Shown here: in pieces, positions 24,896 to 34,764 of the stretch
Layout of the letters: each line of letters opens with the position of its first letter
Position numbering within the stretch: the stretch's first letter is position 1
Assembly: GCA_044236545.1 (NCBI GenBank)
Contig: JBIIGI010000006.1
Location: 1-57,213 of the forward strand
Length of the DNA: 57,213 bases
From: UBA6821 sp044236545
Lineage (GTDB): Bacteria; Verrucomicrobiota; Verrucomicrobiia; Chthoniobacterales; UBA6821
Direction: 5' to 3'
Notes under the pieces: generated by a model
The model's input: only the letters and a program-made list of their open reading frames with translations
The model's database searches: none
What the model was told of the DNA's origin: nothing
Made by a program: the position numbers and the translations under genes

Positions 24896-26869
24896 GTGTC
24901 TTCCTCCCGCCCCGCGAACAAACGCCGCAGTGCACCCTCTCCACGGGAACGCCGCGGCTCCTTCCTGATCACGCTGATCAAGCTCGGCTTCGCGGCACTC
25001 CTTCTCTGGGTGCTTGTCGGTGTTCTCTACTATCTCTGGGCGCTCACCTTCGACCTCTCGACGATCGGTCAGATGCCGCAGCGATCGGCGATTTATGACC
25101 GGACCGGGACATTCTACAGCCGGACCATGGGGGAGAACCGCGTCGTGGTCCCCTACGACGGTGTCTCGCCGAATTTCGTCAAGGCCCTGATCAGCCGCGA
25201 AGACTCGAGATTCTACGAGCACCGCGGAATCGACCCTCTCGGCATCGCACGTGCGGCCGTGCGGAACCTTCTCATTGGCGGGATGAAGGAGGGGGCCAGC
25301 ACGATCACCCAGCAGTTGGCCCGCAACAGCTTCCCGCTCGGCGGCAAGACCTTCAACCGCAAGTTCCTCGAGGCGGCCATGGCCTTCCGCATCGAGATGG
25401 AGATGACCAAGGAGAAGATCCTCGAGCTCTACATGAACCGCATCTACTTCGGCTCCGGTCTCTACGGGGTCGAGACGGCGAGCCAGGCCTACTTCGGAAA
25501 ACCCGCGGCCGACATGAGCCTCTCGGAGGCGGCCCTTCTGGCGGGACTGATCCGCAGCCCCAACCGTTACTCTCCTTTCAACAACCTCGAGGCATCCCTC
25601 AGGCAGCGCAATGTCGTGCTCGGAAGGATGGAGGAACTCGAACTCATCACCCATGCGGAGCATGAGAAGGCGCTCCGGGAGAAGATCGCACCGCGCCAAC
25701 GCCAGCTTGTGAACCCCCTCAACAGCTGGGCCGTCGACGCGATCCTCCACGAACTAGAGCAGGTCGTCTCCCCCTCCAAGATCGACGAGGGAGGTCTCCG
25801 GATCGACACCTCGATCGACGCGGGGATGCAGCAGGCCGCCGAGCAATCGCTGGCACGACGGCTTACGGAAGTGGAGGCGCGGCCCGATTTCCGCCAGCAA
25901 CACGCGCCACCGAAACCTCCCAAGCCGTCAAAAGGCAAGGGCAAGGGAATCATCCCCCAGCCCGTCCAAACCGTCGAGCCCCCCGAACCACTTCAGGCCG
26001 CCCTCCTTGCCATCGACAACGCCTCCGGCGGCATCACGGCCATCGTCGGCGGGCGCAACTTCGCCGAGAGCAAATACAACCGCGCCCTGGTGGCAACGCG
26101 CCAGATCGGTTCCTCGGCCAAGCCATTCGTCTACGAAGAGGCCTTTCGCAAGGGGGTCATCACCCCGGAGACACCGGTCAGCGACGCCCGGCTCTCGATC
26201 ACGGAACTACCGCCCCGCTCCCCGGCCTACGATCCCCAGAACAGCGACGGCACCTTCGGGAGCGACCTGCCGGCCAAGGAGGGCCTCATCCACTCCCGCA
26301 ACACCATGAGCGTGCGCGTCGGGCTCGCCACCGGTCTCGGAACGGTGGCCTCCATCATGGAAAAACTCGGCCTTGCCGAGGATGTCCCCCGCTACCCCTC
26401 CATCTGCCTCGGCAGCTTCGAGTCGACTCTCAGGAATGTCACAATCGCCTACTCAGCGCTCGCCACCGGCGGATCACGCCTCCACCCGCACCTGATCGAG
26501 CAAGTCACCGATGCCGAGGGGAAGGTCCTCTTCCGGGCCACCCGCGACCGCGTTCCCGTCCTCGACCGGAATGCGGCCCGGGCGACCACGTCGATTCTGA
26601 CCGAGGTCTTCACGCGAGGCACCGCCTCCCGGGCGGCCTCACTCGGCCTGCGCAAGCCCGCAGCTGGAAAGACCGGAACCACCGACCGCTTCGTCGATGC
26701 CTGGTTCCTGGGATACACGGAGGGGCTCACCTGCGGAGTCTGGGTCGGCTTCGACCACCCAAAGACCATCATGCGCGGCGGCTATGGGGCCGAACTGGCC
26801 CTCCCGATCTGGGTCGATGTCATGCAGTCCCCGGCCGCCAATCGCTACGCGGCGGGGCCGTTGCCGTAG
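24896..26869 (+). CDS. Bifunctional penicillin-binding protein 1A-type
   Basis: Peptidoglycan glycosyltransferase/transpeptidase of 657 residues. A basic cytoplasmic tail precedes one membrane helix (about residues 22-45). The GT51 domain has EDSRFYEHRGIDPLGI (catalytic Glu), GASTITQQLARN and the RIYFGSGLYGVE segment. The transpeptidase domain has the nucleophile Ser in SSAKPF, the SRN motif and KTGTT. A Lys/Pro-rich insert (about residues 330-362) separates the domains. The start is GTG at 24896, supported by TAGGA ten bases upstream; a nearby ATG is out of frame. Confidence 0.95.
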   Translation: MSSSRPANKRRSAPSPRERRGSFLITLIKLGFAALLLWVLVGVLYYLWALTFDLSTIGQMPQRSAIYDRTGTFYSRTMGENRVVVPYDGVSPNFVKALISREDSRFYEHRGIDPLGIARAAVRNLLIGGMKEGASTITQQLARNSFPLGGKTFNRKFLEAAMAFRIEMEMTKEKILELYMNRIYFGSGLYGVETASQAYFGKPAADMSLSEAALLAGLIRSPNRYSPFNNLEASLRQRNVVLGRMEELELITHAEHEKALREKIAPRQRQLVNPLNSWAVDAILHELEQVVSPSKIDEGGLRIDTSIDAGMQQAAEQSLARRLTEVEARPDFRQQHAPPKPPKPSKGKGKGIIPQPVQTVEPPEPLQAALLAIDNASGGITAIVGGRNFAESKYNRALVATRQIGSSAKPFVYEEAFRKGVITPETPVSDARLSITELPPRSPAYDPQNSDGTFGSDLPAKEGLIHSRNTMSVRVGLATGLGTVASIMEKLGLAEDVPRYPSICLGSFESTLRNVTIAYSALATGGSRLHPHLIEQVTDAEGKVLFRATRDRVPVLDRNAARATTSILTEVFTRGTASRAASLGLRKPAAGKTGTTDRFVDAWFLGYTEGLTCGVWVGFDHPKTIMRGGYGAELALPIWVDVMQSPAANRYAAGPLP

Positions 26870-26961
26870 TTGGGGAGTAGGGGGATCGGTAATAGGCCTA
26901 TAGGGAATAGGTTATGGGGCGATTCCCTCGGAGACTTCGACGCTTTGAATCGACTTTTTCC

Positions 26962-26986
26962 CCTTTCAACCCTTCAACCTTTCAAC
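26962..26986. repeat. CTTTCAACC-type short tandem repeat
   Basis: Three imperfect units of (C)CTTTCAAC in the gap before sucC, followed by a T-rich stretch (CTTTTTCACTCTTT). The pattern recalls the AT-rich repeats at 24.05 and 56.7 kb. Confidence 0.5.
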
Positions 26987-27063
26987 TTTTTCACTCTTTC
27001 CTAAGGGAGTTCTTTCCCTTTCAAAGGGGGCTGTGTATTAGTCGGGCTTATCCATTTTTTCCC

Positions 27064-28254
<1,191 letters not shown>

Positions 28255-28297
28255 GCAACCTTTCCACCGTCACCTTCACCTTTCACTTTTCTCTCCC

Positions 28298-29197
28298 ATG
28301 TCGATCCTCGTCACTCCCGACACCAAGGTACTCATCCAGGGCATCACCGGCAGCTTCGGAGCACGCCACGCCAAGCTCAGCCTCGACTACGGCACCAAGG
28401 TGGTCGCCGGCGTCACCCCGGGCAAGGGAGGCCAGCTCTTCGAGAATCAGGTGCCCATCTTCGACACCGTCGATCAGGCCGTGAAGGAGACCGGAGCAAC
28501 GGTCTCCGCGGTCTTCGTCCCGCCCCCGTTCGCCGCCGACGCGATCCTTGAGGGTGTCGCCGCCGGACTCGACCTTGTAGTCGCCATCACAGAGGGCATT
28601 CCCGTCATCGACATGATGAGGGTCAAGGAGGCCATGAAGGGATCGAAGACCCGGCTCATTGGCCCCAACTGCCCCGGCCTCGTCACTCCCGGCACCGGTG
28701 ACAAGTCCCACGGCGGATGCCGCATCGGCATCGCTCCCGGCTACATCCACAAGAAGGGGAATGTAGGCGTCGTCTCCCGCTCCGGCACCCTCACCTACGA
28801 GGCCGTCTGGCAGCTCACCACCCGCGGTTACGGCCAGAGTACCTGCGTCGGTATCGGCGGCGACCCGATCAACGGCACTTCCCACCTCGACATCCTCAAG
28901 ATGTTCAACGAGGACCCCGAGACCGAGGCGATCATCATGATCGGCGAGATCGGCGGCACCGCCGAGGAAGAGGCCGCGGCATGGGCCGCCAAGCATTGCA
29001 TGAAGCCGATCGCCGGCTTCATCGCGGGAGCCACCGCGCCGGAGGGGCGCCGCATGGGTCACGCCGGAGCAATCGTCAGCGGCGGACACGGCACGGCCGC
29101 CAGCAAGATCGCCGCCCTCCGCGAAGCGGGGATCGAGATCGCCGAGACCCCTTCCGACATGGCCGACGCCCTCATCCGCCGGATGAAGCGGGCCTGA
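28298..29197 (+). CDS. sucD: Succinyl-CoA synthetase, alpha subunit
   Basis: 299 residues. N-terminal CoA-binding Rossmann domain (TKVLIQGITGSFGARHAKLS), PNCPGLVTPG, and the phosphohistidine loop GRRMGHAGAIVSGG, whose His is phosphorylated during the reaction. Pairs with SucC, encoded 43 bp upstream. The ATG at 28298 follows a pyrimidine-rich gap without a clear ribosome binding site, as at several starts here. Confidence 0.97.
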   Translation: MSILVTPDTKVLIQGITGSFGARHAKLSLDYGTKVVAGVTPGKGGQLFENQVPIFDTVDQAVKETGATVSAVFVPPPFAADAILEGVAAGLDLVVAITEGIPVIDMMRVKEAMKGSKTRLIGPNCPGLVTPGTGDKSHGGCRIGIAPGYIHKKGNVGVVSRSGTLTYEAVWQLTTRGYGQSTCVGIGGDPINGTSHLDILKMFNEDPETEAIIMIGEIGGTAEEEAAAWAAKHCMKPIAGFIAGATAPEGRRMGHAGAIVSGGHGTAASKIAALREAGIEIAETPSDMADALIRRMKRA

Positions 29198-29237
29198 GCG
29201 AACCTTTTCACTTCAAACCCAACAACCTCTCACTCCC

Positions 29238-30368
29238 ATGCCTGTCATCGCCAAAGGACTCGAAGGTATCGTCGCCAACTCCACCACGCTCAGCGATGTG
29301 CGCGGCGAGGAGGGCATCCTCATCTACGCCGGATACAATATCAACGAACTCGCCGGCAAGGTCAGCTACGAGGAGGTCGTCTATCTACTCTGGCACGGGG
29401 AACTTCCCAACAAGGCCCAGCTTGAGTCCCTGCATCGGGAGCTTGGTTCCCAGCGCGAACTTCCGCAGGGAGTCATCGACTTCCTCAAGTCGGCCCCCAA
29501 GGATGCCAATCCCATGGATGTCATCCGCACGGGTGTCTCCATGCTCGGCCTCTACGACAAGGTGCCGACCGGCGAGATCGATCCCGTGAAGAACCGCCAC
29601 CGCGCAGTCTCCCTGACCGCCAAAGTCGGCGTCATCGCCGCGTACTATCACCGCGCCCGCCTCGGCAAGGATCTCCCACCCGTCCGCACCGATCTCGGTG
29701 AGGCCGCCCACTTCCTCTACCTCCTCAACGGAGAAGTGCCGACCGCCGAGGCCGCAAAGACCCTCGATGTCGCCTACGTCCTCCATGCCGATCACGGCAT
29801 GAATGCCTCCACCTTCTCCGCGCGCGTCACGATCGCCACGCTCAGCGACATCTACTCGGCCGTGACCTCGGCCATCGGCACGCTCAAGGGGCCCCTTCAC
29901 GGCGGCGCCAACGAGGGAGTCATCCACATGCTTCAGGAGATCGGCGAAGAGACCAAGGTCGACGGTTGGGTTGAGACTGCGCTCGCCACCAAGAAGAAGG
30001 TCATGGGCATCGGTCACCGCGTCTACAAGACCCTCGATCCCCGCGCCCCCCACCTCCGTTCCATGGCCGTTCAGCTCTGCGAGCAGCTTGGAGAGGGCAA
30101 GTGGATCCGCATGTCGGAGCGCATCGCCGAACTCATGAAGGAGCGCAAGGGGCTGAATGCCAATGTCGATTTCTACTCAGCGACCGTCTACTACTCGCTC
30201 GGCCTGCCGACCGACATGTTCACACCGATCTTTGCGATCGCCCGGACCTCCGGCTGGACCGCTCATATCCTGGAACAGCTCGTCGACAACAGGCTCTACC
30301 GCCCGCTCAGCGAGTACGTCGGCCCCGCAGTCGGCAAGACGGTGGTTCCGCTCGCGGACCGCGCTTAA
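29238..30368 (+). CDS. gltA: Citrate synthase
   Basis: 376 residues. It condenses acetyl-CoA with oxaloacetate. The catalytic and binding motifs are VLHADHGMNAST, GPLHGGANEGV, GIGHRVYKTLDPRA and the catalytic Asp in NVDFYSATVYYSLGLP. The short N-terminus places it with the dimeric type I-like bacterial and 2-methylcitrate-type synthases rather than the long hexameric form. Its place directly after sucCD favours a true citrate synthase role in the citric acid cycle. Confidence 0.95.
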   Translation: MPVIAKGLEGIVANSTTLSDVRGEEGILIYAGYNINELAGKVSYEEVVYLLWHGELPNKAQLESLHRELGSQRELPQGVIDFLKSAPKDANPMDVIRTGVSMLGLYDKVPTGEIDPVKNRHRAVSLTAKVGVIAAYYHRARLGKDLPPVRTDLGEAAHFLYLLNGEVPTAEAAKTLDVAYVLHADHGMNASTFSARVTIATLSDIYSAVTSAIGTLKGPLHGGANEGVIHMLQEIGEETKVDGWVETALATKKKVMGIGHRVYKTLDPRAPHLRSMAVQLCEQLGEGKWIRMSERIAELMKERKGLNANVDFYSATVYYSLGLPTDMFTPIFAIARTSGWTAHILEQLVDNRLYRPLSEYVGPAVGKTVVPLADRA

Positions 30369-30528
30369 GGAAGCGCTGAATAAATCACATAGAGGCCTCT
30401 GAAAGGCAGTTGCTGATTCTTGAACCCAGATTATGCGATAGGGAGGCGGAGACAGGTCTGGATGGTTCACCCGGATGCTGAGTCGTCGGATGGTTAAAAT
30501 CGTTGAACCAAGCATGCTGGAACATGCG

Positions 30529-30595
30529 CGGTAGATCACGCGCAGTCGTGACCCGTAAGGGCGCCACCGCTTGCCGGGAGGCAAGTGGCGTCAAC
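30529..30595 (+). repeat. Two-hairpin repeat, copy 2
   Basis: Same layout as copy 1. Hairpin 1 is TCACG/CGTGA instead of TCCCG/CGGGA, a matched change on both sides of the stem. Hairpin 2 is identical to copy 1. It is preceded by GTTAAAA-type sequence (30493-30508) and lies in the gap between convergent gltA and the coiled-coil gene. Confidence 0.85.
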
Positions 30596-30723
30596 TGTTG
30601 AAACGTTACAACGTGCTGACAGCAAGCACTATTCCACTCTCAGAACCGAGCCATGATCAGCAAACTTCTTGATGGCGACTTCTCGAATTCAGGTTCAGGG
30701 GTTTCCGGATCCACCTTGTAACA

Positions 30724-30774
30724 TTGACGCCACTTGCCTCCCGAGTAGCGGTGCCGCCCCCTCACATCGGGATG
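30724..30774 (-). repeat. Two-hairpin repeat, copy 3 (inverted)
   Basis: Inverted relative to copy 2, 128 bp away. Read on the minus strand it has a short CCC/GGG hairpin, GGCGGCACCGCT, GGGAGGCAAGTGGCGTCAA and then GTGGATCCGG. Similarity to copy 1 extends about 40 bases past the core (30675-30715). The left arm of hairpin 2 is degraded. With copy 2 it forms a larger inverted pair. Confidence 0.7.
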
Positions 30775-30803
30775 GGGGGGCAGGCATGGGCGGGAAGCAT
30801 CCC

Positions 30804-33800
30804 CTACTTCATCAGATTCTCGAGCGAGGGATCGGGCGGTGCTCCAAGTTCCACGGCCTTGGCATAATGCTTTCTCGCCATCATTTTGGCGGGTGGCTTG
30901 CCGGTGGCGTAGATGACCGCAAGATTGAAGTGGGCGTCGGCATAGCGGGGATTGATCTCGATTGCCTTCATGATCTCGCTTTCACCGGCCTTTCCCTTGC
31001 CGGAAGCGGCAAGAACGATACCGAGGTAGTTGTGGGCGGTGAAATCCTCCTGATTTACAGTCACTGACTTTCTGAGCACTTTTTCAGCATCCGAAAGACG
31101 CTCCTGACGATAATGGACGATTCCCAGCGTGGTGAGGGCAAAAGAACTATCGGAGGTCTTTTCGGAAGCTTTCCTGAGCACCTCCTCGGCCTCCTTCAAC
31201 TTGCCGAGCTGAAACTCCACCACGCCGAGGTTGGAGAGGGCGAAGTAGTCATCGGGATTAAGTTTGAGGGCTTCCCGAAAAGTGCTTTCCGCCTGCAGGT
31301 AATCCTGGCGCTCGAACTCATCCTTGGCCCTGGCCAGCAGTTCCTTGAACTGTCCCTGCCAGGGGGCCGCCGCATCGGCCGGCGCGGACGAGTCACCCTT
31401 ATCGGCGCCTTGCTCAAGCTGCCCCGATGAAGTGGCTGCAGCTTTTTCACCAGCCTGATCCGCCGCTGGATTCGTAACAACACCCGCTGCCTTGTCGCCC
31501 TTTTTTTGTAGTTCCTTGGCGGCGTTCTTGGATTCGTCCTGCGGGATGGATTTCTGGATCGGGGCCGCTATGGAAACCTCCATCTTCCCCCCGCCATCAT
31601 CCGAGATAACGAGTTGCTGATCCTTGAACAGGGCACGCTCTTCAGGCGTCAGTTTGACGGTCGGGACGGAAAGGACTGTGATCTGGTCGGCAAGGGTCTG
31701 CGACTCGACGTTGAGCCTCTTGAGTTCCTCTTCCATCAGGCGCCGTGCCTGCGCCCTTCGAGCCTCCTCCTTGATTTCACGAAGAACGATTCCCCTGAGC
31801 AGGGTGGTCTCCTCGATGTTTTTTTGGTCGGAGGCATCCCTCCCCTTCCTGAGTTCGACAATTTCGGCGTCCCTCGAGGCCAATTGATCCTGAAGTTCCC
31901 GGAGTCGATCATCACCCACGGATCCCTGCTTCTGGATGGAAACGATTTTCTGATTGGCCTCGGCAAGTTCCGATTGGAGCTTTTCAGTTTCCAGACGAGC
32001 CTCGGAGAGGGCCTTTTCCTTCTCCTTGAGCGCCTTCTCCTGCTCGGGTTGGGCCCTGGAAAGCTCGGCGATGCGGCGCTGGGATTCCTCGTGGTTCCTG
32101 GCATTGAGGTCGATCTGATGCTGAAGATTCGTCAACTGTTCACGCAGGCCCGAGGCATCCTGTCCCTGATCCACCATGAGGGAAATCCGCCCAAGCGTGG
32201 TTTTCAACTGCTCCTGGAGAGAGCCGTTTTGCTGCTGGAGAAGTTCCTGGAGATTCTTGGAAGCGACCGCCTTGCGCTCACCCTCGGCTCTAGCTGTTGC
32301 GGCGATCTTCTCCGCCTCGGCAATCTTGTTTTTGGAAACTTCCAGGGACTTCGTGTTTTCGGCCATCCGTGCCTTGAGTTCAGCGATCTCCCTGTTCAGC
32401 GGAGCGACGGCACCGGCCTCCTTCGCGGCGGCTTCGAGCGCCTTCGCCGACTGATCCAGCTTGGAAAGAAGGCGCGTCCTCTCCTCCTCGAGCGCGGCAC
32501 GGTCGGCCTCACCGTTCCGCTCGATCTTGGCAAGACGCTCTTTGGCATCCTGTTCAGCCTTGGCGGAGGACTGCGCCTCGCTCCTTGACCTTGCGAGTTC
32601 CTTTTCAGCCGATCCGGCACGCTCCTGGAGACGGGCGATGGTCTTTCGGAATTCCTCACCCTCCTCCTCCAGACCCTTCACTTTGGAAGCCTCTCGAGCC
32701 GCTTCGGAAAGACGGGCGATTTTCTCCACCAGCACCGCCCTCTCTTCCTCGGCAACCTGAAGGTCGGCGACGGAGTTCTTGGCAAGCGTCTCGCTTCGGG
32801 AGAAGCCGGACTGTAGTTCCTTGAGACGCTCGCGCAGCGGAGCTGTTTCGTCGGCTTGTTTTTGGACAGCGGCCAGTTTTTCCGTAGCCTGAATGAGTTT
32901 CTTTTCAAGGTCCCCGCTGCGTGAACCCGATTCCTTGGCAACCTGCTCGGCATGCTCCAGCTTGAGACGCTGTTGTTCCATCGACTCCCGGCCGCTCTCG
33001 ACTTCCTTTTTCAGTTGTTCGTACTTCTGCCTGGCTTCCTCACCACCCGCCACTTTTTCACGGGCCTCGCGGAGTTGCACGACCAGCGCGGCATTTTCCT
33101 CGGCGGCTTTTTTAGCACCCACCTGATACTGCTCCTCCACGGCCAGTTTGTCAGCCACCGCTTCATCGAGCTTTTTCTGCAGATCCTTCAGGTCCTTTTC
33201 CCAGGAGGCGCGGGCCTTAAGATCCCGTTTCAGGTCGGAAATCGTGCGATTGGCCACATCAAGTTTGTTGGTCAGGTCGGAAAATTTTTCCGTCCTCTGC
33301 GCATCCTCCAGATCCTTGGAGCGGGTCTTCTGTGAAATGAGCGCCTCCTTGGCTTCCTTCAGTTCCCCCTTGAGCTCCTCGAGTTGCCTCTTCAGGCGCC
33401 TCACGTCTCCGGATGAATCTGCAGGAGCCTGCGTGGCCGTCCTCTGAGGCGCCGAAGGGGGGGTGATCGTGATGCTCGGAACGGGGGAATGTTCCTCCGG
33501 AGTCATGACATCGGGAGCCTGCTCGGATGATGCCACGGAAACGGAGTCCGTGCCGCTGGCCTGCAGACGGTCAAGGCTCTCGCGGATCTTCTTGAGGCGG
33601 TATTCGACGACCGGCTTTTGCCACGTGGGATCGTTCTTCCCGATGGAAACCAGAAGGCTTTCCGCAAAGCGGTATTTCTTCACCGCCTCCGCTGTGTTCC
33701 CCGAGCGTTCCAGCTTTTCCCCCTGCTGATACCCCTGGTAGGCGGAAAGGAATTGCTCCGAGGGATCGGCGGCGGCAAGCGTCGTGACACCAGCGGCCAG

Positions 33801-33872
33801 CAGGAAAATAAAGGTCAGCGGTCGCAACATGGGACAAAAGAGGGAAGTGTTGACTATAGGGTCCTGTCCCAA
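30804..33872 (-). CDS. Exported coiled-coil protein with C-terminal TPR repeats
   Basis: About 1022 residues. A signal peptide (LRPLTFIFLLAAGVTTLAAA) is followed by a short helical region, a coiled coil of roughly 500 residues (about 145-690) rich in Glu, Lys, Ala and Leu with heptad patterns, a low-complexity linker near residues 760-840, and C-terminal TPR units (ALKLNPDDYFALSNLGVVEFQLGKLKEAEE and two more). The role is unknown; the form suggests a periplasmic scaffold. A TTG start at 33872 has a perfect AGGAGG eight bases upstream. The ATG at 33830 gives a tidier signal peptide but has no ribosome binding site. Both are in frame. Confidence 0.8.
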   Translation of the reverse strand: MGQDPIVNTSLFCPMLRPLTFIFLLAAGVTTLAAADPSEQFLSAYQGYQQGEKLERSGNTAEAVKKYRFAESLLVSIGKNDPTWQKPVVEYRLKKIRESLDRLQASGTDSVSVASSEQAPDVMTPEEHSPVPSITITPPSAPQRTATQAPADSSGDVRRLKRQLEELKGELKEAKEALISQKTRSKDLEDAQRTEKFSDLTNKLDVANRTISDLKRDLKARASWEKDLKDLQKKLDEAVADKLAVEEQYQVGAKKAAEENAALVVQLREAREKVAGGEEARQKYEQLKKEVESGRESMEQQRLKLEHAEQVAKESGSRSGDLEKKLIQATEKLAAVQKQADETAPLRERLKELQSGFSRSETLAKNSVADLQVAEEERAVLVEKIARLSEAAREASKVKGLEEEGEEFRKTIARLQERAGSAEKELARSRSEAQSSAKAEQDAKERLAKIERNGEADRAALEEERTRLLSKLDQSAKALEAAAKEAGAVAPLNREIAELKARMAENTKSLEVSKNKIAEAEKIAATARAEGERKAVASKNLQELLQQQNGSLQEQLKTTLGRISLMVDQGQDASGLREQLTNLQHQIDLNARNHEESQRRIAELSRAQPEQEKALKEKEKALSEARLETEKLQSELAEANQKIVSIQKQGSVGDDRLRELQDQLASRDAEIVELRKGRDASDQKNIEETTLLRGIVLREIKEEARRAQARRLMEEELKRLNVESQTLADQITVLSVPTVKLTPEERALFKDQQLVISDDGGGKMEVSIAAPIQKSIPQDESKNAAKELQKKGDKAAGVVTNPAADQAGEKAAATSSGQLEQGADKGDSSAPADAAAPWQGQFKELLARAKDEFERQDYLQAESTFREALKLNPDDYFALSNLGVVEFQLGKLKEAEEVLRKASEKTSDSSFALTTLGIVHYRQERLSDAEKVLRKSVTVNQEDFTAHNYLGIVLAASGKGKAGESEIMKAIEINPRYADAHFNLAVIYATGKPPAKMMARKHYAKAVELGAPPDPSLENLMK

Positions 33873-34007
33873 AGATCAAACCTCCTCTTCATCAAATCGC
33901 CTTTCCTTAAAAGGGGGCATTTACCCGGGACGGCTCAATCATCAGCATGGGCCTAATTGACAACTCCCGGTCAGGGTGCTAGGCATAAATCTTACGACCG
34001 CAAGATC

Positions 34008-34619
34008 ATGGATCATCGACTCGATCAGCCGGTGCTTGTACTCAACAGGTTGTGGCAGGCTATCAACACCTGCTCGGCCCGAAGGGCCCTCACGCTCCTG
34101 TACCAAGGCCAGGCGCAGGTGGTCGCCAGCGACGGTGAGAGGAATTTTCTGACCCATGATTTTCTGAGTTGGCGCGATTTTTCCATCTCAAATCCGGAAC
34201 CGAAGATGCTCCAAGGCATCTCGCTCAGGATCCGCATTCCGAGAATCATCGTCCTCTGCATCTTTGATCGTCTTCCGAAAAAAGAGGTGAAGTTCACACG
34301 TCACAATGTGTTCGAGAGGGACAAAAACACCTGCCAGTATTGCGGAACGCTCTTCGAGCGCAGCAACCTCAACATCGACCACGTGCTACCCCGTGACAGG
34401 GGTGGCCAGACCACTTGGGAGAATGTCGTCTGCTCCTGCATCCCGTGCAACACGCGCAAGGGAAACAGGCTTCCCCACGAGGCAAGGATGCAACTTCTCA
34501 GAAAACCAAAGCGTCCCAAGTGGCGCCCATTTGTCAACATCACCTTCACGGGAAGCGTCGACGACAGTTGGAGCCACTTCATCGACCTCGCTTACTGGAA
34601 TGTCGAGTTGGGTGAGTAG
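34008..34619 (+). CDS. HNH endonuclease family protein
   Basis: 203 residues. The C-terminal HNH domain has two zinc-binding CxxC knuckles (CQYCG and CIPCN), the catalytic core LNIDHVLPRDRGG and the Asn of TTWENVVCSC. The N-terminal part (MDHRLDQPVLVLNRLWQAI) is that of the widespread stand-alone HNH proteins of free-living bacteria, not of a restriction system or homing intron. The biological role of this group is not known. The ATG at 34008 matches the family start; the longer frame begins at 33957. Divergent from the coiled-coil gene. Confidence 0.87.
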   Translation: MDHRLDQPVLVLNRLWQAINTCSARRALTLLYQGQAQVVASDGERNFLTHDFLSWRDFSISNPEPKMLQGISLRIRIPRIIVLCIFDRLPKKEVKFTRHNVFERDKNTCQYCGTLFERSNLNIDHVLPRDRGGQTTWENVVCSCIPCNTRKGNRLPHEARMQLLRKPKRPKWRPFVNITFTGSVDDSWSHFIDLAYWNVELGE

Positions 34620-34668
34620 CGGGGAAGCGGCATGAACCACGCGCGCTGAACCCCGGCATCGTTCCGGG

Positions 34669-34692
34669 CGTTCCGGGAAGTCATCCCGAACG
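34669..34692. terminator. Hairpin between convergent HNH gene and carA
   Basis: CGTTC(C)GGGA pairs with TCCCGAACG around AGTCA: nine pairs with one bulge. No strong T run on either side, so termination activity is uncertain. Confidence 0.35.
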
Positions 34693-34736
34693 AATTCAGT
34701 CTCAGGATCCCGGGAACATCGCTTCAGAGCAACTCC

Positions 34737-34764
34737 GCCCCCAAATTCAGGCCCCCAAATTCAG
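34737..34764. repeat. Exact 14-bp tandem duplication at the carA 3' end
   Basis: GCCCCCAAATTCAG occurs twice head to tail. The second copy contains the carA stop codon (complement of TCA at 34761-34763), so the duplication leaves the protein unchanged. Probably replication slippage. Confidence 0.9.

Noticed and set aside
28283..29089. Open frame of 268 codons antisense to sucD
   Set aside because: A shadow of a high-GC conserved gene, rich in Gly, Asp and Val as expected for such shadows.
34008..34619. HNH gene as part of a restriction, toxin or intron system
   Set aside because: The N-terminal domain is that of the common stand-alone HNH family, and there is no methylase, immunity gene or intron structure nearby.
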